Below are positions 1-8,710 of a stretch of 64,000 nt of DNA, in pieces. The notes under the pieces were generated by a model. The model was not told the origin of the DNA and made no database searches. It worked only from the letters and a program-made list of their open reading frames with translations. The translations under genes and the position numbers were made by a program. The first letter of the stretch is position 1. Each line of letters starts with the position of its first letter. The DNA lies in the NCBI GenBank assembly GCA_019423685.1, contig JAHZAY010000005.1, positions 1 through 64,000 of the forward strand. Direction: 5' to 3'. This stretch comes from Clostridiales bacterium. Lineage in GTDB: Bacteria; Bacillota; Clostridia; Oscillospirales; Ruminococcaceae.

Positions 1-1308
1 TACAAGCAATTTGATAAGTACTTTATTTTTGTTGAGCAGGCTATCAGAAAAACAAAGGATTCAGGTTACGTTTGTTATATTGTCCCAAACAAATTTTTCA
101 AAGTTGGTGCAGGAGAACATCTGCGGAACTTAATTGCAAAAGGCCGCTACTTGGTAAGTCTTGATGATTTTGGGGATGCACAGTTGTTTGAGGACAAGAC
201 TATTTATAGCTCCATCCTCCTTTTATGTAAGTCTCCACAGGAGAAATTCCGTTACACTGGTGTGGATTCTGCCAATAAGCTTTGGATCGGAGAGAAAGTC
301 AGTTCCATAGAATTTAGCTCCTCTATTCTCAACAAGCTCCCCTGGAGACTCACAACGGATTTTGCGTTTTTAACAATGCTCCAACACCTGGATCGGGTTG
401 CCGTTCCAATCACAAAACACGCTGAAATCTTCAATGGAATTCAAACAAGTGCGGAGCGTCCTACTCCCATCTATTGGTTCTCCTCAGATGAGATCGTAGC
501 CGAAGATGAGACTGCGATTGAAATTTGCCGGAATGAAAAGCATTATAAGATCGAACGCGAAATTTTGCGCCCGTATTTTAAGCCCACAAAGAAGGCGGAA
601 AAAGGTCTAAATTCGTATAGCCTTTTAACAACGGATAAGCAGATTATTTTCCCCTATGACCAGCAAGGGCGTCTGTTCACGATTGACTATATGAAATCTC
701 ATTTCCCGGGGACATTTGCATATTTGAAAGACCACTATGATCGTTTGGTTCCCAAATGCGTATCTGATCAAGGTATTAGAGATGTTCCTAATGCTACTCC
801 TGATACGTGGTATCAATATGGAAGAACACAAGCTTTGACGGCCTTTATCAATACTCCTAAGTTAATTGTAGGTGTGTTGAGTAAAGAGCCGATGTATATT
901 CTGGATACCAACGATATTCTGATTGCTTCTGGTGGAACTGCAGGCTACTGTGCGGTTTCCAAAAAGGAAGGAAGCCCATATGCACTGGAATATCTACAAG
1001 CATGGTTGTCTAATCCAATTACCGAAAAAATCCTGGAGATTGTAGGAAGCGATTTTGAGAACGGATTTACCGCGCGAGGTACTTTTGTACTGTCAACATT
1101 ACCATTTGTTGAACTAGATTTTAGTGATAGAAAACAAAAAGAAATCCATGACAGTATAGTTGCTGCCAGTCATAGAATTTACAGCATAAATACAGAACTT
1201 ATGAATCATCCAGCAAAACGTATTGCTACAGTACTGCAGGATGAGAAAAATGCTCTTATCCATAAAATTCAAGGCCTAATTGAGAGGGTATATCGTTTTG
1301 AATATTAA
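1..1308 (+). CDS. Eco57I-type restriction-modification methylase/specificity protein, 5' truncated by window
   Basis: The frame is open from base 1, so the gene begins outside the window; the TTG at 151 is not the real start. About 435 residues are visible, ending at 1308. The visible part resembles the C-terminal half of Eco57I/type IIG-like N6-adenine methylases: a VCYIVPNKFF strand, a 'VSLDDFGDAQLFEDKTIYSSILLL' type block, then a TaqI-like target recognition region with 'SGGTAGYCAV' near residue 305 of the visible part. The SAM motif and NPPY motif must lie upstream. It is 15 bp ahead of a second methylase in the same operon. A role in DNA modification or sequence recognition is inferred; whether a nuclease domain is fused at the N terminus cannot be seen. 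Confidence 0.8.
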   Translation, partial: YKQFDKYFIFVEQAIRKTKDSGYVCYIVPNKFFKVGAGEHLRNLIAKGRYLVSLDDFGDAQLFEDKTIYSSILLLCKSPQEKFRYTGVDSANKLWIGEKVSSIEFSSSILNKLPWRLTTDFAFLTMLQHLDRVAVPITKHAEIFNGIQTSAERPTPIYWFSSDEIVAEDETAIEICRNEKHYKIEREILRPYFKPTKKAEKGLNSYSLLTTDKQIIFPYDQQGRLFTIDYMKSHFPGTFAYLKDHYDRLVPKCVSDQGIRDVPNATPDTWYQYGRTQALTAFINTPKLIVGVLSKEPMYILDTNDILIASGGTAGYCAVSKKEGSPYALEYLQAWLSNPITEKILEIVGSDFENGFTARGTFVLSTLPFVELDFSDRKQKEIHDSIVAASHRIYSINTELMNHPAKRIATVLQDEKNALIHKIQGLIERVYRFEY

Positions 1309-1323
1309 GCGAGGTTAGTTTAA

Positions 1324-2949
1324 ATGAGACTCAAAAAGGACAGTTCAAAACAGAAATTAAGAGGAGCGTACTACACTCCTCAGAAGTTGGCAAACGCTAT
1401 GGTGCGCCTTTTTGCGTCCGAAAACATTGATGCCGTATTAGAGCCAAGCTGTGGAGATGGTGTCTTTCTCGACGCCCTAAAAGAGACCGGGCTGCTTGAT
1501 AAAGTCAGCAGAGTTGAGGCGGTTGAAATCGAAACACCAGAAGCTCAAAAAGTGTCTGGCAGGTATAAAGATACTCCGAAGGTAAAAGTGATCAATCGGG
1601 ATTTCTTTGACTTCTACAAGGAGACTTTGGGTAAGAAAACTTATGACTTGATTTTGGGTAATCCTCCCTATATTCGTTATCAATACTTAAAAGAAAGCCA
1701 AAGAGAGTGTCAGGCCCAGATACTAACTTCTCATGGAATGAAGTCCAATAAGCTAATCAATGCTTGGGTTGCGTTCATGGTAGCGAGTGTACAAATGCTT
1801 TCGAAAAGAGGTAAAATCGCATTTGTGATTCCTGCTGAAATTCTACAAGTTGCCTATGCAGAAGATCTCCGGCTTTATTTGGCAAACCACCTTGCCAAAA
1901 TTACTCTGATCACCTTTGAACAGCTTGTTTTTCCTGATATTGAGCAAGAGGTTGTAGTTTTTATAGGCGAAAAAGGAGATGCGGAAAAAGGTATCCGAAT
2001 TATCGAAATGAATGACCTGAGCGGATTCGATGCTTTGGATTTGGCTTCGAACGGTTTTCAACCAGTGCAGCACGTCAAGGAAAAGTGGACAAAATACTTC
2101 ATCAACGGCGATGAGATGAAGTTAATCCAAAAGTTAAGGGCTGACAATCGTTTTGCAAAATTTTCCGAATATGGGCTCATAAATGTCGGTATTACTACTG
2201 GAAACAATGGCTATTTTTCTGTTACAGAAGAAGTCGCAAATCATTATCATCTAGAAGAAGCAACGCTCCCGCTAATCGGACGGAGTTCTCATGCACATGG
2301 AATCTATTTTACCGAAGCTGATTGGAATTTGAATAAAGCAGCGGGTAAACCGGCCCGGTTAGTCCGATTTCCTGATGCTCCATACGAAGATTATCCCCAA
2401 GGGTATAGGGATTACATCATGGCAGGGGAAGCAAGGAGTGAACATGTAGGCTACAAATGTTCGATTCGTGATAGATGGTATATCGTTCCTTCTGTTTGGG
2501 TTCCAGATGCCTTTTTCCTGCGACGAAATAACCTTTATCCCAAATTTGTCCTCAACTGTTGTGGTGCAGTATCAACGGATACTATGCACAGGATGAAATT
2601 CAAGGATGGTGTAGATCCTGAAAATGTCCTTCTTGCATATTACAACAGTGTTTCTTTTGCATTTACGGAAATCTGTGGTAGAAGTTACGGTGGAGGGGTT
2701 CTTGAAATTCTTCCGGGAGAAATGGGTAATATCTTGATTCCTAAAATCCAATACATTGACCATGTGTTTAGAAGCGAACTTCTGCAAGAAATAGATCACG
2801 TCGTCCGAAATGATGATGACATTGAAAAAGCACTAGATTTGGTGGATCGAGAAGTTCTTATTAAACTGTTAGGCATTGAACAGGAAATTTGTTCTCAGTG
2901 CAGAGTCATTTGGAAAAAGATGCAAAGAAGGAGATTGGGGCGGGGATAA
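1324..2949 (+). CDS. Eco57I-family N6-adenine DNA methyltransferase
   Basis: 541-residue SAM-dependent methylase. Motif I reads EPSCGDGVFLDAL (from about residue 40) and catalytic motif IV reads GNPPYIRYQY (N113-P-P-Y116), diagnostic of amino-methyltransferases acting on adenine N6. The remainder (about 300-520) looks like a target recognition domain, including GITTGNNGYFSV and SYGGGVLEILP. The start ATG at 1324 follows GCGAGG. It lies between the truncated methylase upstream and the OLD-type ATPase downstream (35 bp gap), so all four genes probably share one transcript. Likely role: host DNA modification protecting against the downstream effector pair, or part of a restriction complex. The family call is firm; the partnership is inferred. 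Confidence 0.87.
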   Translation: MRLKKDSSKQKLRGAYYTPQKLANAMVRLFASENIDAVLEPSCGDGVFLDALKETGLLDKVSRVEAVEIETPEAQKVSGRYKDTPKVKVINRDFFDFYKETLGKKTYDLILGNPPYIRYQYLKESQRECQAQILTSHGMKSNKLINAWVAFMVASVQMLSKRGKIAFVIPAEILQVAYAEDLRLYLANHLAKITLITFEQLVFPDIEQEVVVFIGEKGDAEKGIRIIEMNDLSGFDALDLASNGFQPVQHVKEKWTKYFINGDEMKLIQKLRADNRFAKFSEYGLINVGITTGNNGYFSVTEEVANHYHLEEATLPLIGRSSHAHGIYFTEADWNLNKAAGKPARLVRFPDAPYEDYPQGYRDYIMAGEARSEHVGYKCSIRDRWYIVPSVWVPDAFFLRRNNLYPKFVLNCCGAVSTDTMHRMKFKDGVDPENVLLAYYNSVSFAFTEICGRSYGGGVLEILPGEMGNILIPKIQYIDHVFRSELLQEIDHVVRNDDDIEKALDLVDREVLIKLLGIEQEICSQCRVIWKKMQRRRLGRG

Positions 2950-2983
2950 TAATATAATTTATCTTAAGATAGGAGCTGATTAG

Positions 2984-5224
2984 GTGAAAATTGCATTTGT
3001 TGAAATTCAGAATTTTAGGAAACTGCAATCTTGCAGAATTGAATTCGGGCCAGAATCAACTGTTTTTGTAGGTGCAAACAATAGTGGCAAAACAAGTGCG
3101 ATGACGGCTCTTAAGAAATTTTTGAAAAAGCGGCAACTAGTGTTAAATGATTTTACGATGACCAATTTTATAGGTATTAATAATATTGGTCACCGTATTA
3201 TAGAACCGCAGGAAGATAATCCAATTTTACAAGAAGAGTGGCGTCCGCTATTACCAGCAATGGATGTTTGGCTAGATGTTCGGTCGGACGAACTTAGATA
3301 TGTCGCAGAAATTATTCCGACTTTAGACTGGACAGAAGGTAAAATAGGGATTCGCTTAATTTATGAACCGAAAGATTATGAAAAACTCTACGGCGATTTT
3401 GCAGAATCATTCAAAAAAGCTCATGAAGGAAAAGATGGTTTAAAATTATGGCCCAATGACTTCTGCGACTTCTTAGGTACAAAAATGCAGGCGTTGTTTA
3501 CAATGAATGCCTATATTTTAAATCCTGAGAATATTCAAGACGTTGATATTGGTGATATTGCACGACCGCAGACTATACCAACTGGTGCGGCTCCATTAGA
3601 ATTTGATCCATTTAAGAATTTGGTTAGAGTAGATATTATATCTGCACAGCGTGGTCTTGACGACAGTGATGATGCGGATGAGAGTCCGATGGAGAGTAGT
3701 TTGCTATCAGATCAGCTCAGGTCGTATTATGATAGGCAATTAGATCCAGAGCATGAACCATCTGCATCGGATTTGAAAGCATTGAAAGAGTTGCAGGGAG
3801 CGAGTGAAGTTTTTAACCAGCAAATCTCAAAGAAGTTTCACAAGGCGATGAAAGAGCTTTCGCAGTTTGGTTATCCTGGAAGGTATAATCCTAGCATTAT
3901 CGTTGAAGCAAAAACTAAAGCGGGTGATATTCTTTCACACAATACAACTGTTCGATATCCTCTTTTTTCCGATACAGAAATTCCGTATACGTTGCCAGAA
4001 AAATATAACGGTTTAGGCTATCAAAATTTAATTTCTATGTCCTTTAAGCTAATGAGCTTCCGAGACTCTTGGGTGAATGGAAACAGGAGAAATCAAGATG
4101 ATGGGGATCAAGAAACCAAAGTGATTCCTCCAATTCATTTGGTTTTGATCGAAGAACCGGAAGCTCATTTACATACACAAGTACAGCAAGTGTTCATTAA
4201 AAACGCATATAAAATTTTGCGAAACCATTCTAAGTTGAGAAGCAAGAAGGTGTATACTACCCAGTTGCTTGTAACAACTCATTCAAGTTACATTGCGCTT
4301 GAAAGTAAGTTTGAAAATTTGAGGTATTTTAGAAGGACAAAGAATTCCTCGAAGCTCCCTACGACTGTAGTTATTAACTTAAATACTGTTTTTGGATCAA
4401 AAACTGATACTGCAAAATTTGTTACACGCTATTTAAAAACTACTCATTGTGATTTGTTTTTCGCAGATGCTGTAATTATGGTTGAAGGCGCTGCTGAGCG
4501 AATGCTGCTGCCTCACTTTATTGAACATTGCTTTGAACAGTTAAATCAGACATATATTTCTATATTGGAGATTAATGGACGGCATGCACATAGATTGCGT
4601 GAATTAATTGAAACATTAGGGATATTCTGTCTTATCATAACAGATATTGACACTGTAGATCCCCAAAATAAAAAGAGTGTTATGCCACAACGGAACAAAG
4701 GGCAAATATCTACTAATGAAACCATCATTAACTGGGTGCCGATGCAAAGTTCTGCCGATAAACTGTGGGAGGCTTCTCCTGAGGAAAAGCAAGTCCAATA
4801 TGCGAATAATCCAGATGCCTTTATTAGAGTTGCATACCAAATTCCAGTCAAGATTAAGTTTTCCGATGGCACAGAACACGAATTGATTCCTACTACATTT
4901 GAAGATGCATTGGCGTATGAAAACTATTATATGTTTAAAACTTTGAAAGGCCTTGGCGCAATAAAGAAATTAAGAGCTATTTTTAAGGACGAGGACCCTG
5001 CTAAAATATCTAAAGGTGTATATGATCTGATTTATGGAGTAAAAGATAAAGATGGCAGAAGAAAAAAAGGTATTGATAAAGCAGAGTTTGCTCTTCAATT
5101 GTTGTATAACAAAGATCCTCAGAAAATTGCGCCTCCTTCATATATTGCAGAAGCACTGCAGTGGCTGGAAGATTCTCTGATTCAGCGGGAAGATGAAGAT
5201 TTTGCCTCAGAAGGAGAGGTGTAA
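2984..5224 (+). CDS. OLD-family ATP-dependent nuclease (GajA-like), ATPase plus TOPRIM
   Basis: 746 residues, GTG start preceded by AGGAG. The N terminus is an ABC/SMC-type ATPase half: Walker A GANNSGKTS at residues 30-38, and Walker B HLVLIEEPEAHLH with Glu390. It is followed by a TOPRIM domain: VMVEGAAER-type block with Glu501, and LIITDIDT with Asp554. This order (ATPase then TOPRIM) defines OLD nucleases. Class 2 OLD proteins are paired with a UvrD-like helicase, and here one follows after 3 bp, as in Gabija GajA/GajB. It is longer than typical GajA (about 580) with roughly 350 residues between the Walker motifs. Expected activity: nucleotide-regulated DNA cleavage against phage. Unusual is the coupling to two methylases. 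Confidence 0.88.
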   Translation: MKIAFVEIQNFRKLQSCRIEFGPESTVFVGANNSGKTSAMTALKKFLKKRQLVLNDFTMTNFIGINNIGHRIIEPQEDNPILQEEWRPLLPAMDVWLDVRSDELRYVAEIIPTLDWTEGKIGIRLIYEPKDYEKLYGDFAESFKKAHEGKDGLKLWPNDFCDFLGTKMQALFTMNAYILNPENIQDVDIGDIARPQTIPTGAAPLEFDPFKNLVRVDIISAQRGLDDSDDADESPMESSLLSDQLRSYYDRQLDPEHEPSASDLKALKELQGASEVFNQQISKKFHKAMKELSQFGYPGRYNPSIIVEAKTKAGDILSHNTTVRYPLFSDTEIPYTLPEKYNGLGYQNLISMSFKLMSFRDSWVNGNRRNQDDGDQETKVIPPIHLVLIEEPEAHLHTQVQQVFIKNAYKILRNHSKLRSKKVYTTQLLVTTHSSYIALESKFENLRYFRRTKNSSKLPTTVVINLNTVFGSKTDTAKFVTRYLKTTHCDLFFADAVIMVEGAAERMLLPHFIEHCFEQLNQTYISILEINGRHAHRLRELIETLGIFCLIITDIDTVDPQNKKSVMPQRNKGQISTNETIINWVPMQSSADKLWEASPEEKQVQYANNPDAFIRVAYQIPVKIKFSDGTEHELIPTTFEDALAYENYYMFKTLKGLGAIKKLRAIFKDEDPAKISKGVYDLIYGVKDKDGRRKKGIDKAEFALQLLYNKDPQKIAPPSYIAEALQWLEDSLIQREDEDFASEGEV

Positions 5225-5227
5225 AGG

Positions 5228-7099
5228 ATGCAACCGAATAATGTTGTAGATGATGATCATCGCGATGATATTGTTGATCAAATAATCAGAAATTGTTTGG
5301 ATCAAGATAATCCAAGGAGTTTTTTTCTTTTCGCTGGAGCAGGCAGTGGCAAGACAAAGAGCCTTATTGATGCATTGAACTTTTTTTTAGATAAATACGG
5401 GCATCAATTTATGGAACTAAGGAGAAATATTGCAGTCATTACATATACAAATGCGGCTTGTGATGAAATTAAAAGAAGAGTGCAATATAATCCTTTGTTT
5501 CAAATATCGACTCTTCATAGTTTCGCTTGGACTCTTATTCAACCATATACGAAAGATATAAAAGACTTTTTATTTACAGATTTATCTCAGCGAATTGAAG
5601 AATATGAGCAGAAACAAGCGACTGGTCGAAAAAATAGCCAGGCTTATCGGGATAGGGCACACAAAATTACTGCGTATCGCGAGCGGAGAGAGAAACTAAA
5701 GGATATCAAAAAATTCATTTATAACCCAGATGGATTAAATACGGAAAAGAATTCTTTAGATCATGATGAAGTGCTTCGTATATGCGCTGCTTTTTTGACC
5801 ACCAAACAGACTTTTCAGGATATTGTGGTGGATCGTTTCCCCGTTCTATTGATTGATGAGAGTCAAGATACCAAGAAGGTGCTAATGGACGCTTTTTTGA
5901 CCTTGGAGGAAAATCACAGGGGCAAGTTTTGCTTGGGACTATTAGGCGATGTTATGCAGCGCATATATCTTGATGGAAAAGAAAGGATACAGGATTGCAT
6001 ACCGACTGAGTGGGCTAAACCCTGTAAAAAGATGAACCATAGAAGCCGAAAAAGAATTGTAACTTTATGCAATGATATTCGGCGCCCAATTGATGGAATT
6101 GAACAAATTGCTCGCCAAGATAAGCCGGATGGTATCGTTCGGCTGTTTATTGTAGATCGGAACGCTGATCGTATATTGACAGAACAATCTATTCAAGAAA
6201 AAATGAGCACATGTACTGGAGACCATAAATGGCTGGATTCAAGCAAGAATAAGTATTTAACGCTTGAACATCATATGGCAGCAAAACGTCTAGGCTTCGA
6301 TGATTTTTTTGCGCCACTATACAAAGTATCTTCGTATAAGCAGGGTGTAGGAGATGGGTCATTATCAATTGTTTCGGTGCTGTCAAAAATTATTATTCCC
6401 TTATTTATAGCCCATAAAGAAAATAATCGCTTTGCAGTTATGCAGCTCATTAAACAGTATTCACCTTTGTTGCGTGAAAGCGCAAAGCGACATAGCTTTA
6501 GTGATGTAAAATTAAAGCAATTACATGAAAGTACAGGAAAACTTCTGGAATTGTGGAATAATGAAAACGACCCATCATGCATAGAAATATTGAGAATTGT
6601 TCATAAGGAAAAACTGTTTGAGTTGCCTAGTGACATTGAAATATTGATCACACAGACAGAGGAAGAGGAACAAGAGTGTACAGAAGATCAACTTGAAAAG
6701 ATTGATGCATTAGAGAAAGCAATGAATGTACCTTTTTCACATTTTATAAAATATTATGAATATGTATCAGGAAATGAAGGATTTGATACTCATCAAGGCG
6801 TCAAAGGATTACAATTTGAGCGTGTTATGACAATCATTGATGATAATGAATCCCAGGGGACGACATTTAACTATGAGAAGCTATTTGGGATTACAGAAAT
6901 GTCGAATAGAGACTTTACAAATCAGCAACAGGGCAAAGAAACGACTATTGATCGCACTAGAAGGTTGCTATATGTAACGTGCAGTCGTGCAATTGATAGC
7001 TTGGCAATAGTTCTTTATGTGGATCAAGTTGATTTGGCCTATGAAAAAGTTCAAGCCTGCGGGTGGTTTAAGTCAGACGAAATTGAGAAAGTTATTTAA
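5228..7099 (+). CDS. UvrD/PcrA-like superfamily 1 helicase (GajB-like)
   Basis: 623 residues. SF1 helicase motifs in order: Walker A FAGAGSGKTKSL (G37 on), motif Ia AVITYTNAACDEIKRR, motif II VLLIDESQDT, motif III LGLLGDVMQRIY, motif IV NHRSRKRI, motif V HQGVKGLQFERV, motif VI RRLLYVTCSRA. RBS AGGAGAGG overlaps the end of the OLD gene, so translation is probably coupled. In Gabija the equivalent helicase-like subunit binds GajA and senses DNA or nucleotide depletion; it is larger here than GajB (about 490). Last gene of the operon. A general repair helicase is less likely given the neighbours. Confidence 0.88.
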   Translation: MQPNNVVDDDHRDDIVDQIIRNCLDQDNPRSFFLFAGAGSGKTKSLIDALNFFLDKYGHQFMELRRNIAVITYTNAACDEIKRRVQYNPLFQISTLHSFAWTLIQPYTKDIKDFLFTDLSQRIEEYEQKQATGRKNSQAYRDRAHKITAYRERREKLKDIKKFIYNPDGLNTEKNSLDHDEVLRICAAFLTTKQTFQDIVVDRFPVLLIDESQDTKKVLMDAFLTLEENHRGKFCLGLLGDVMQRIYLDGKERIQDCIPTEWAKPCKKMNHRSRKRIVTLCNDIRRPIDGIEQIARQDKPDGIVRLFIVDRNADRILTEQSIQEKMSTCTGDHKWLDSSKNKYLTLEHHMAAKRLGFDDFFAPLYKVSSYKQGVGDGSLSIVSVLSKIIIPLFIAHKENNRFAVMQLIKQYSPLLRESAKRHSFSDVKLKQLHESTGKLLELWNNENDPSCIEILRIVHKEKLFELPSDIEILITQTEEEEQECTEDQLEKIDALEKAMNVPFSHFIKYYEYVSGNEGFDTHQGVKGLQFERVMTIIDDNESQGTTFNYEKLFGITEMSNRDFTNQQQGKETTIDRTRRLLYVTCSRAIDSLAIVLYVDQVDLAYEKVQACGWFKSDEIEKVI

Positions 7100-7482
7100 T
7101 TTGAGAATGCTTATGACAATTGTGTTATAATTTTATTGAATCACGCGGGAAAAGTTTCTCTCCAAGTGGAAAATTCCCCTCATATATGTTATAATACTCC
7201 TAAACCACCCAATCGCTCATCTCAAGCAAAACCCCTGATAGGATGGCTCGGATAGATTTTTGATAGCAAAAGTCCGAATAGACCTTAGGATAAGGATAAT
7301 CTGCATCAAATAAAACCACGACGAATTAAATCCCCTATACAAAAAAGTTTAGAAGTGGATTTAACTCGGCGAGTGGGAATGATTTCAGAGGCCCAGGAAA
7401 GCCCGTAGTTACTGGGTTTTTGAGGGGTTAAGGCCCTTTGTGGCAACGATTTGGCAATACTTTTTCATTATTCACAAAAAGA
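7100..7482 (+). ncRNA. Gene-free transcribed-looking stretch; possible small RNA or element end
   Basis: No supported ORF between the helicase and 7561. Two good -10 hexamers on the plus strand (TATAAT at 7126-7131 and 7190-7195) precede about 290 nt that end at the strong terminator at 7483-7514, so a short untranslated transcript is possible. The stretch also contains the repeat gtagttactgggttttt (7405-7421) shared with 16148-16164. No known RNA family was recognised. Alternatively this is decayed DNA at the edge of an integrated element. Confidence 0.3.
7405..7421 (+). repeat. 17-bp direct repeat, copy A (element end / att-like)
   Basis: gtagttactgggttttt is identical to 16148-16164. Both copies sit about 60-80 bp before a terminator whose stem contains an AGAGC-AACTG type core, and both are followed on the right by a minus-strand cargo gene. 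It may mark the end of an integrative element; no recombinase gene is in the window. Confidence 0.55.
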
Positions 7483-7520
7483 GAGCTAACTGATTTTGAT
7501 TAGTCAGTTAGCTCTTTTTA
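7478..7520. terminator. Bidirectional rho-independent terminator
   Basis: Perfect 11-bp stem GAGCTAACTGA (7483-7493) / TCAGTTAGCTC (7504-7514), 10-nt loop, A-run on the left and T-run on the right, so it can end transcripts from both sides. It serves the minus-strand gene at 7561-8040. Confidence 0.85.
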
Positions 7521-7560
7521 TTTGTATTACTGTTAAATCACAAAGAGGAAAAAGGGGGAG

Positions 7561-8040
7561 TTATCTGAATAGCATGGTTATATTTATAACATTAGCATCT
7601 TCGAGCACACGTCCCATTGCAACCAAAATATAACCGTTTTGATGCTTATTATATCTTGCATATTGACAAATGATGTTATGAGGAATTAGGTAAGCCTCTT
7701 TAACATCAAAATGTGCATCAAAAATTACAACAACTAGATAATCAAATTGTTTATCTTCGTAGTTACGAATTACATTGAGTTCTCGACTTTGAGCACAGGG
7801 ATTGCCACGTTCCCATCTACTCTTGATTTGATAGCGTTTATCCGTACTTAAATTATATGCATCATACCCCTTTTTAGAGTTTTTCTCTAATTTTAAATCC
7901 ATTTTCTCTGCTACAAGCCATTCGGCATAATCTCCAACTGGACTATTATATGTGCGAACGACACCTCTCACATTTAGCTCAGATAGTATATCAGCGTACA
8001 TATTCATCAGCTCAATAGAGGTTTTATCAAATATAGACAT
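7561..8040 (-). CDS. Uncharacterised protein with PD-(D/E)XK-like nuclease signature (DUF6998-like)
   Basis: 159 residues, ATG after GGGAG on the minus strand. The segment PVGDYAEWLVAE, then KKGYDAYN and RYQIKSRW, gives the E...D...QxK spacing of PD-(D/E)XK nucleases (Glu about 40, Asp about 64, Gln-x-Lys about 76). This resembles DUF6998 proteins, often found beside restriction or mobile genes; the match is from memory and unverified. It is the only cargo of the first cassette-like remnant: promoter at 8240-8268, terminator at 7478-7520. A restriction-like nuclease or a nuclease-fold DNA-binding protein are both possible. AT-rich like the neighbouring defence operon. Confidence 0.6.
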   Translation of the reverse strand: MSIFDKTSIELMNMYADILSELNVRGVVRTYNSPVGDYAEWLVAEKMDLKLEKNSKKGYDAYNLSTDKRYQIKSRWERGNPCAQSRELNVIRNYEDKQFDYLVVVIFDAHFDVKEAYLIPHNIICQYARYNKHQNGYILVAMGRVLEDANVINITMLFR

Positions 8041-8049
8041 TTTAAAAAT

Positions 8050-8235
8050 TTACTCTCCCTTTTTTATTTCGTCCACCAGCAAATCACTCAGTCCCTGTGA
8101 CATAACCTTCGTCCTCTTCTGGGTGTCATCAAACTCCGGGTAGTGGTAGAACCACCAGCCTGCTTCTTTGCAAACTTTCCCTCTTTTAGCTTGGGTACTG
8201 GATGAAAAGTGCTAAAATCGATGCAGTTATTCTAA
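8050..8235 (-). other. Leader segment of cassette A, paralogous to 17011-17169
   Basis: Between the promoter and the nuclease-like gene. One minus frame reads ...PKLKEGKFAKKQAGGSTTT..., matching the KRGKRAGGAAAP stretch in the leader ORF of the second cassette. The start codon used there (ATG) is ATA here, so this copy is probably not translated from that position. A different frame stays open to a TAA at 8050-8052, 9 nt before the downstream ATG. Confidence 0.45.
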
Positions 8236-8239
8236 AACC

Positions 8240-8268
8240 ACTATACCAGGCCTGGACGAAAAAAGCAA
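8240..8268 (-). promoter_or_regulatory. Conserved cassette promoter A
   Basis: On the minus strand TTGCTT (8268-8263), a 17-bp spacer, then TATAGT (8245-8240). The -10 flank (TATAGT-GGTTTTAGAAT) and the region just upstream match the second copy at 17189-17217, which also has a 17-bp spacer and the same -10. Confidence 0.75.
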
Positions 8269-8269
8269 T

Positions 8270-8482
8270 TCCTCCAAAAGAGATTTGAAGGAACTTTACC
8301 GAAAGATGCGCCGCATGAGCGACCCGGCTTACCTGCACACTGTGACCCTGGACGAGCTGATGGACAATGTGTTGGAGGAAAAATCCGTTGTGGATGACAA
8401 TCTGCTCTATACCGGATCAGCGGCTGCACCTGAACAGGAAGCAGGAAAGCTTTGCTTTGAGGCTTGGCTATGCGGAAACTGA
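8270..8482 (+). pseudogene. 5' remnant of a plasmid/ICE-type AAA ATPase (RepA-like helicase)
   Basis: The frame reads DLKELYRKMRRMSDPAYL then HTVTLDELMDNVLEEKSVVDDNLLY, which I recognise as the N terminus of RepA/DUF3987-like AAA ATPases of mobile elements. In intact proteins a Walker A motif follows at once; here the frame runs into unrelated codons and stops at 8482. No ATG is present (TTG at 8285). A further fragment in another frame (RLGYAETELWKQSLDPALED, about 8456-8530) suggests recombination. Orientation is divergent from the cassette promoter. Confidence 0.6.
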
Positions 8483-8589
8483 GCTTTGGAAGCAATCTCT
8501 GGACCCAGCTCTCGAAGATGTGCCAAACTAGTCTTAAATGGCGAGTAGTAATTATACCTGTAGATGTGGTGGAGAAAGAAGTCAATGAA

Positions 8590-8622
8590 AAGAACGGCGG
8601 CCTTATTAAACCGCCGTTCAAA
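8590..8622 (-). terminator. Terminator of the magnesium-transport operon
   Basis: Stem GAACGGCGG (8592-8600) / CCGCCGTTC (8611-8619) with TTTTC following on the minus strand. It is about 90 bp after the small membrane protein gene. Confidence 0.75.
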
Positions 8623-8710
8623 ATTAACTTTCAAGAATCGTGATCTGTCTCAACAACAGGTTCCATTTTCTTGTGAAGCAGATAATATTCTTCGACAGGA
8701 TTCATTGCAT

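Noticed and set aside
151..1308. TTG at 151 as the start of the first methylase
   Set aside because: The frame is open to base 1 and encodes family-typical sequence, so the gene starts outside the window.
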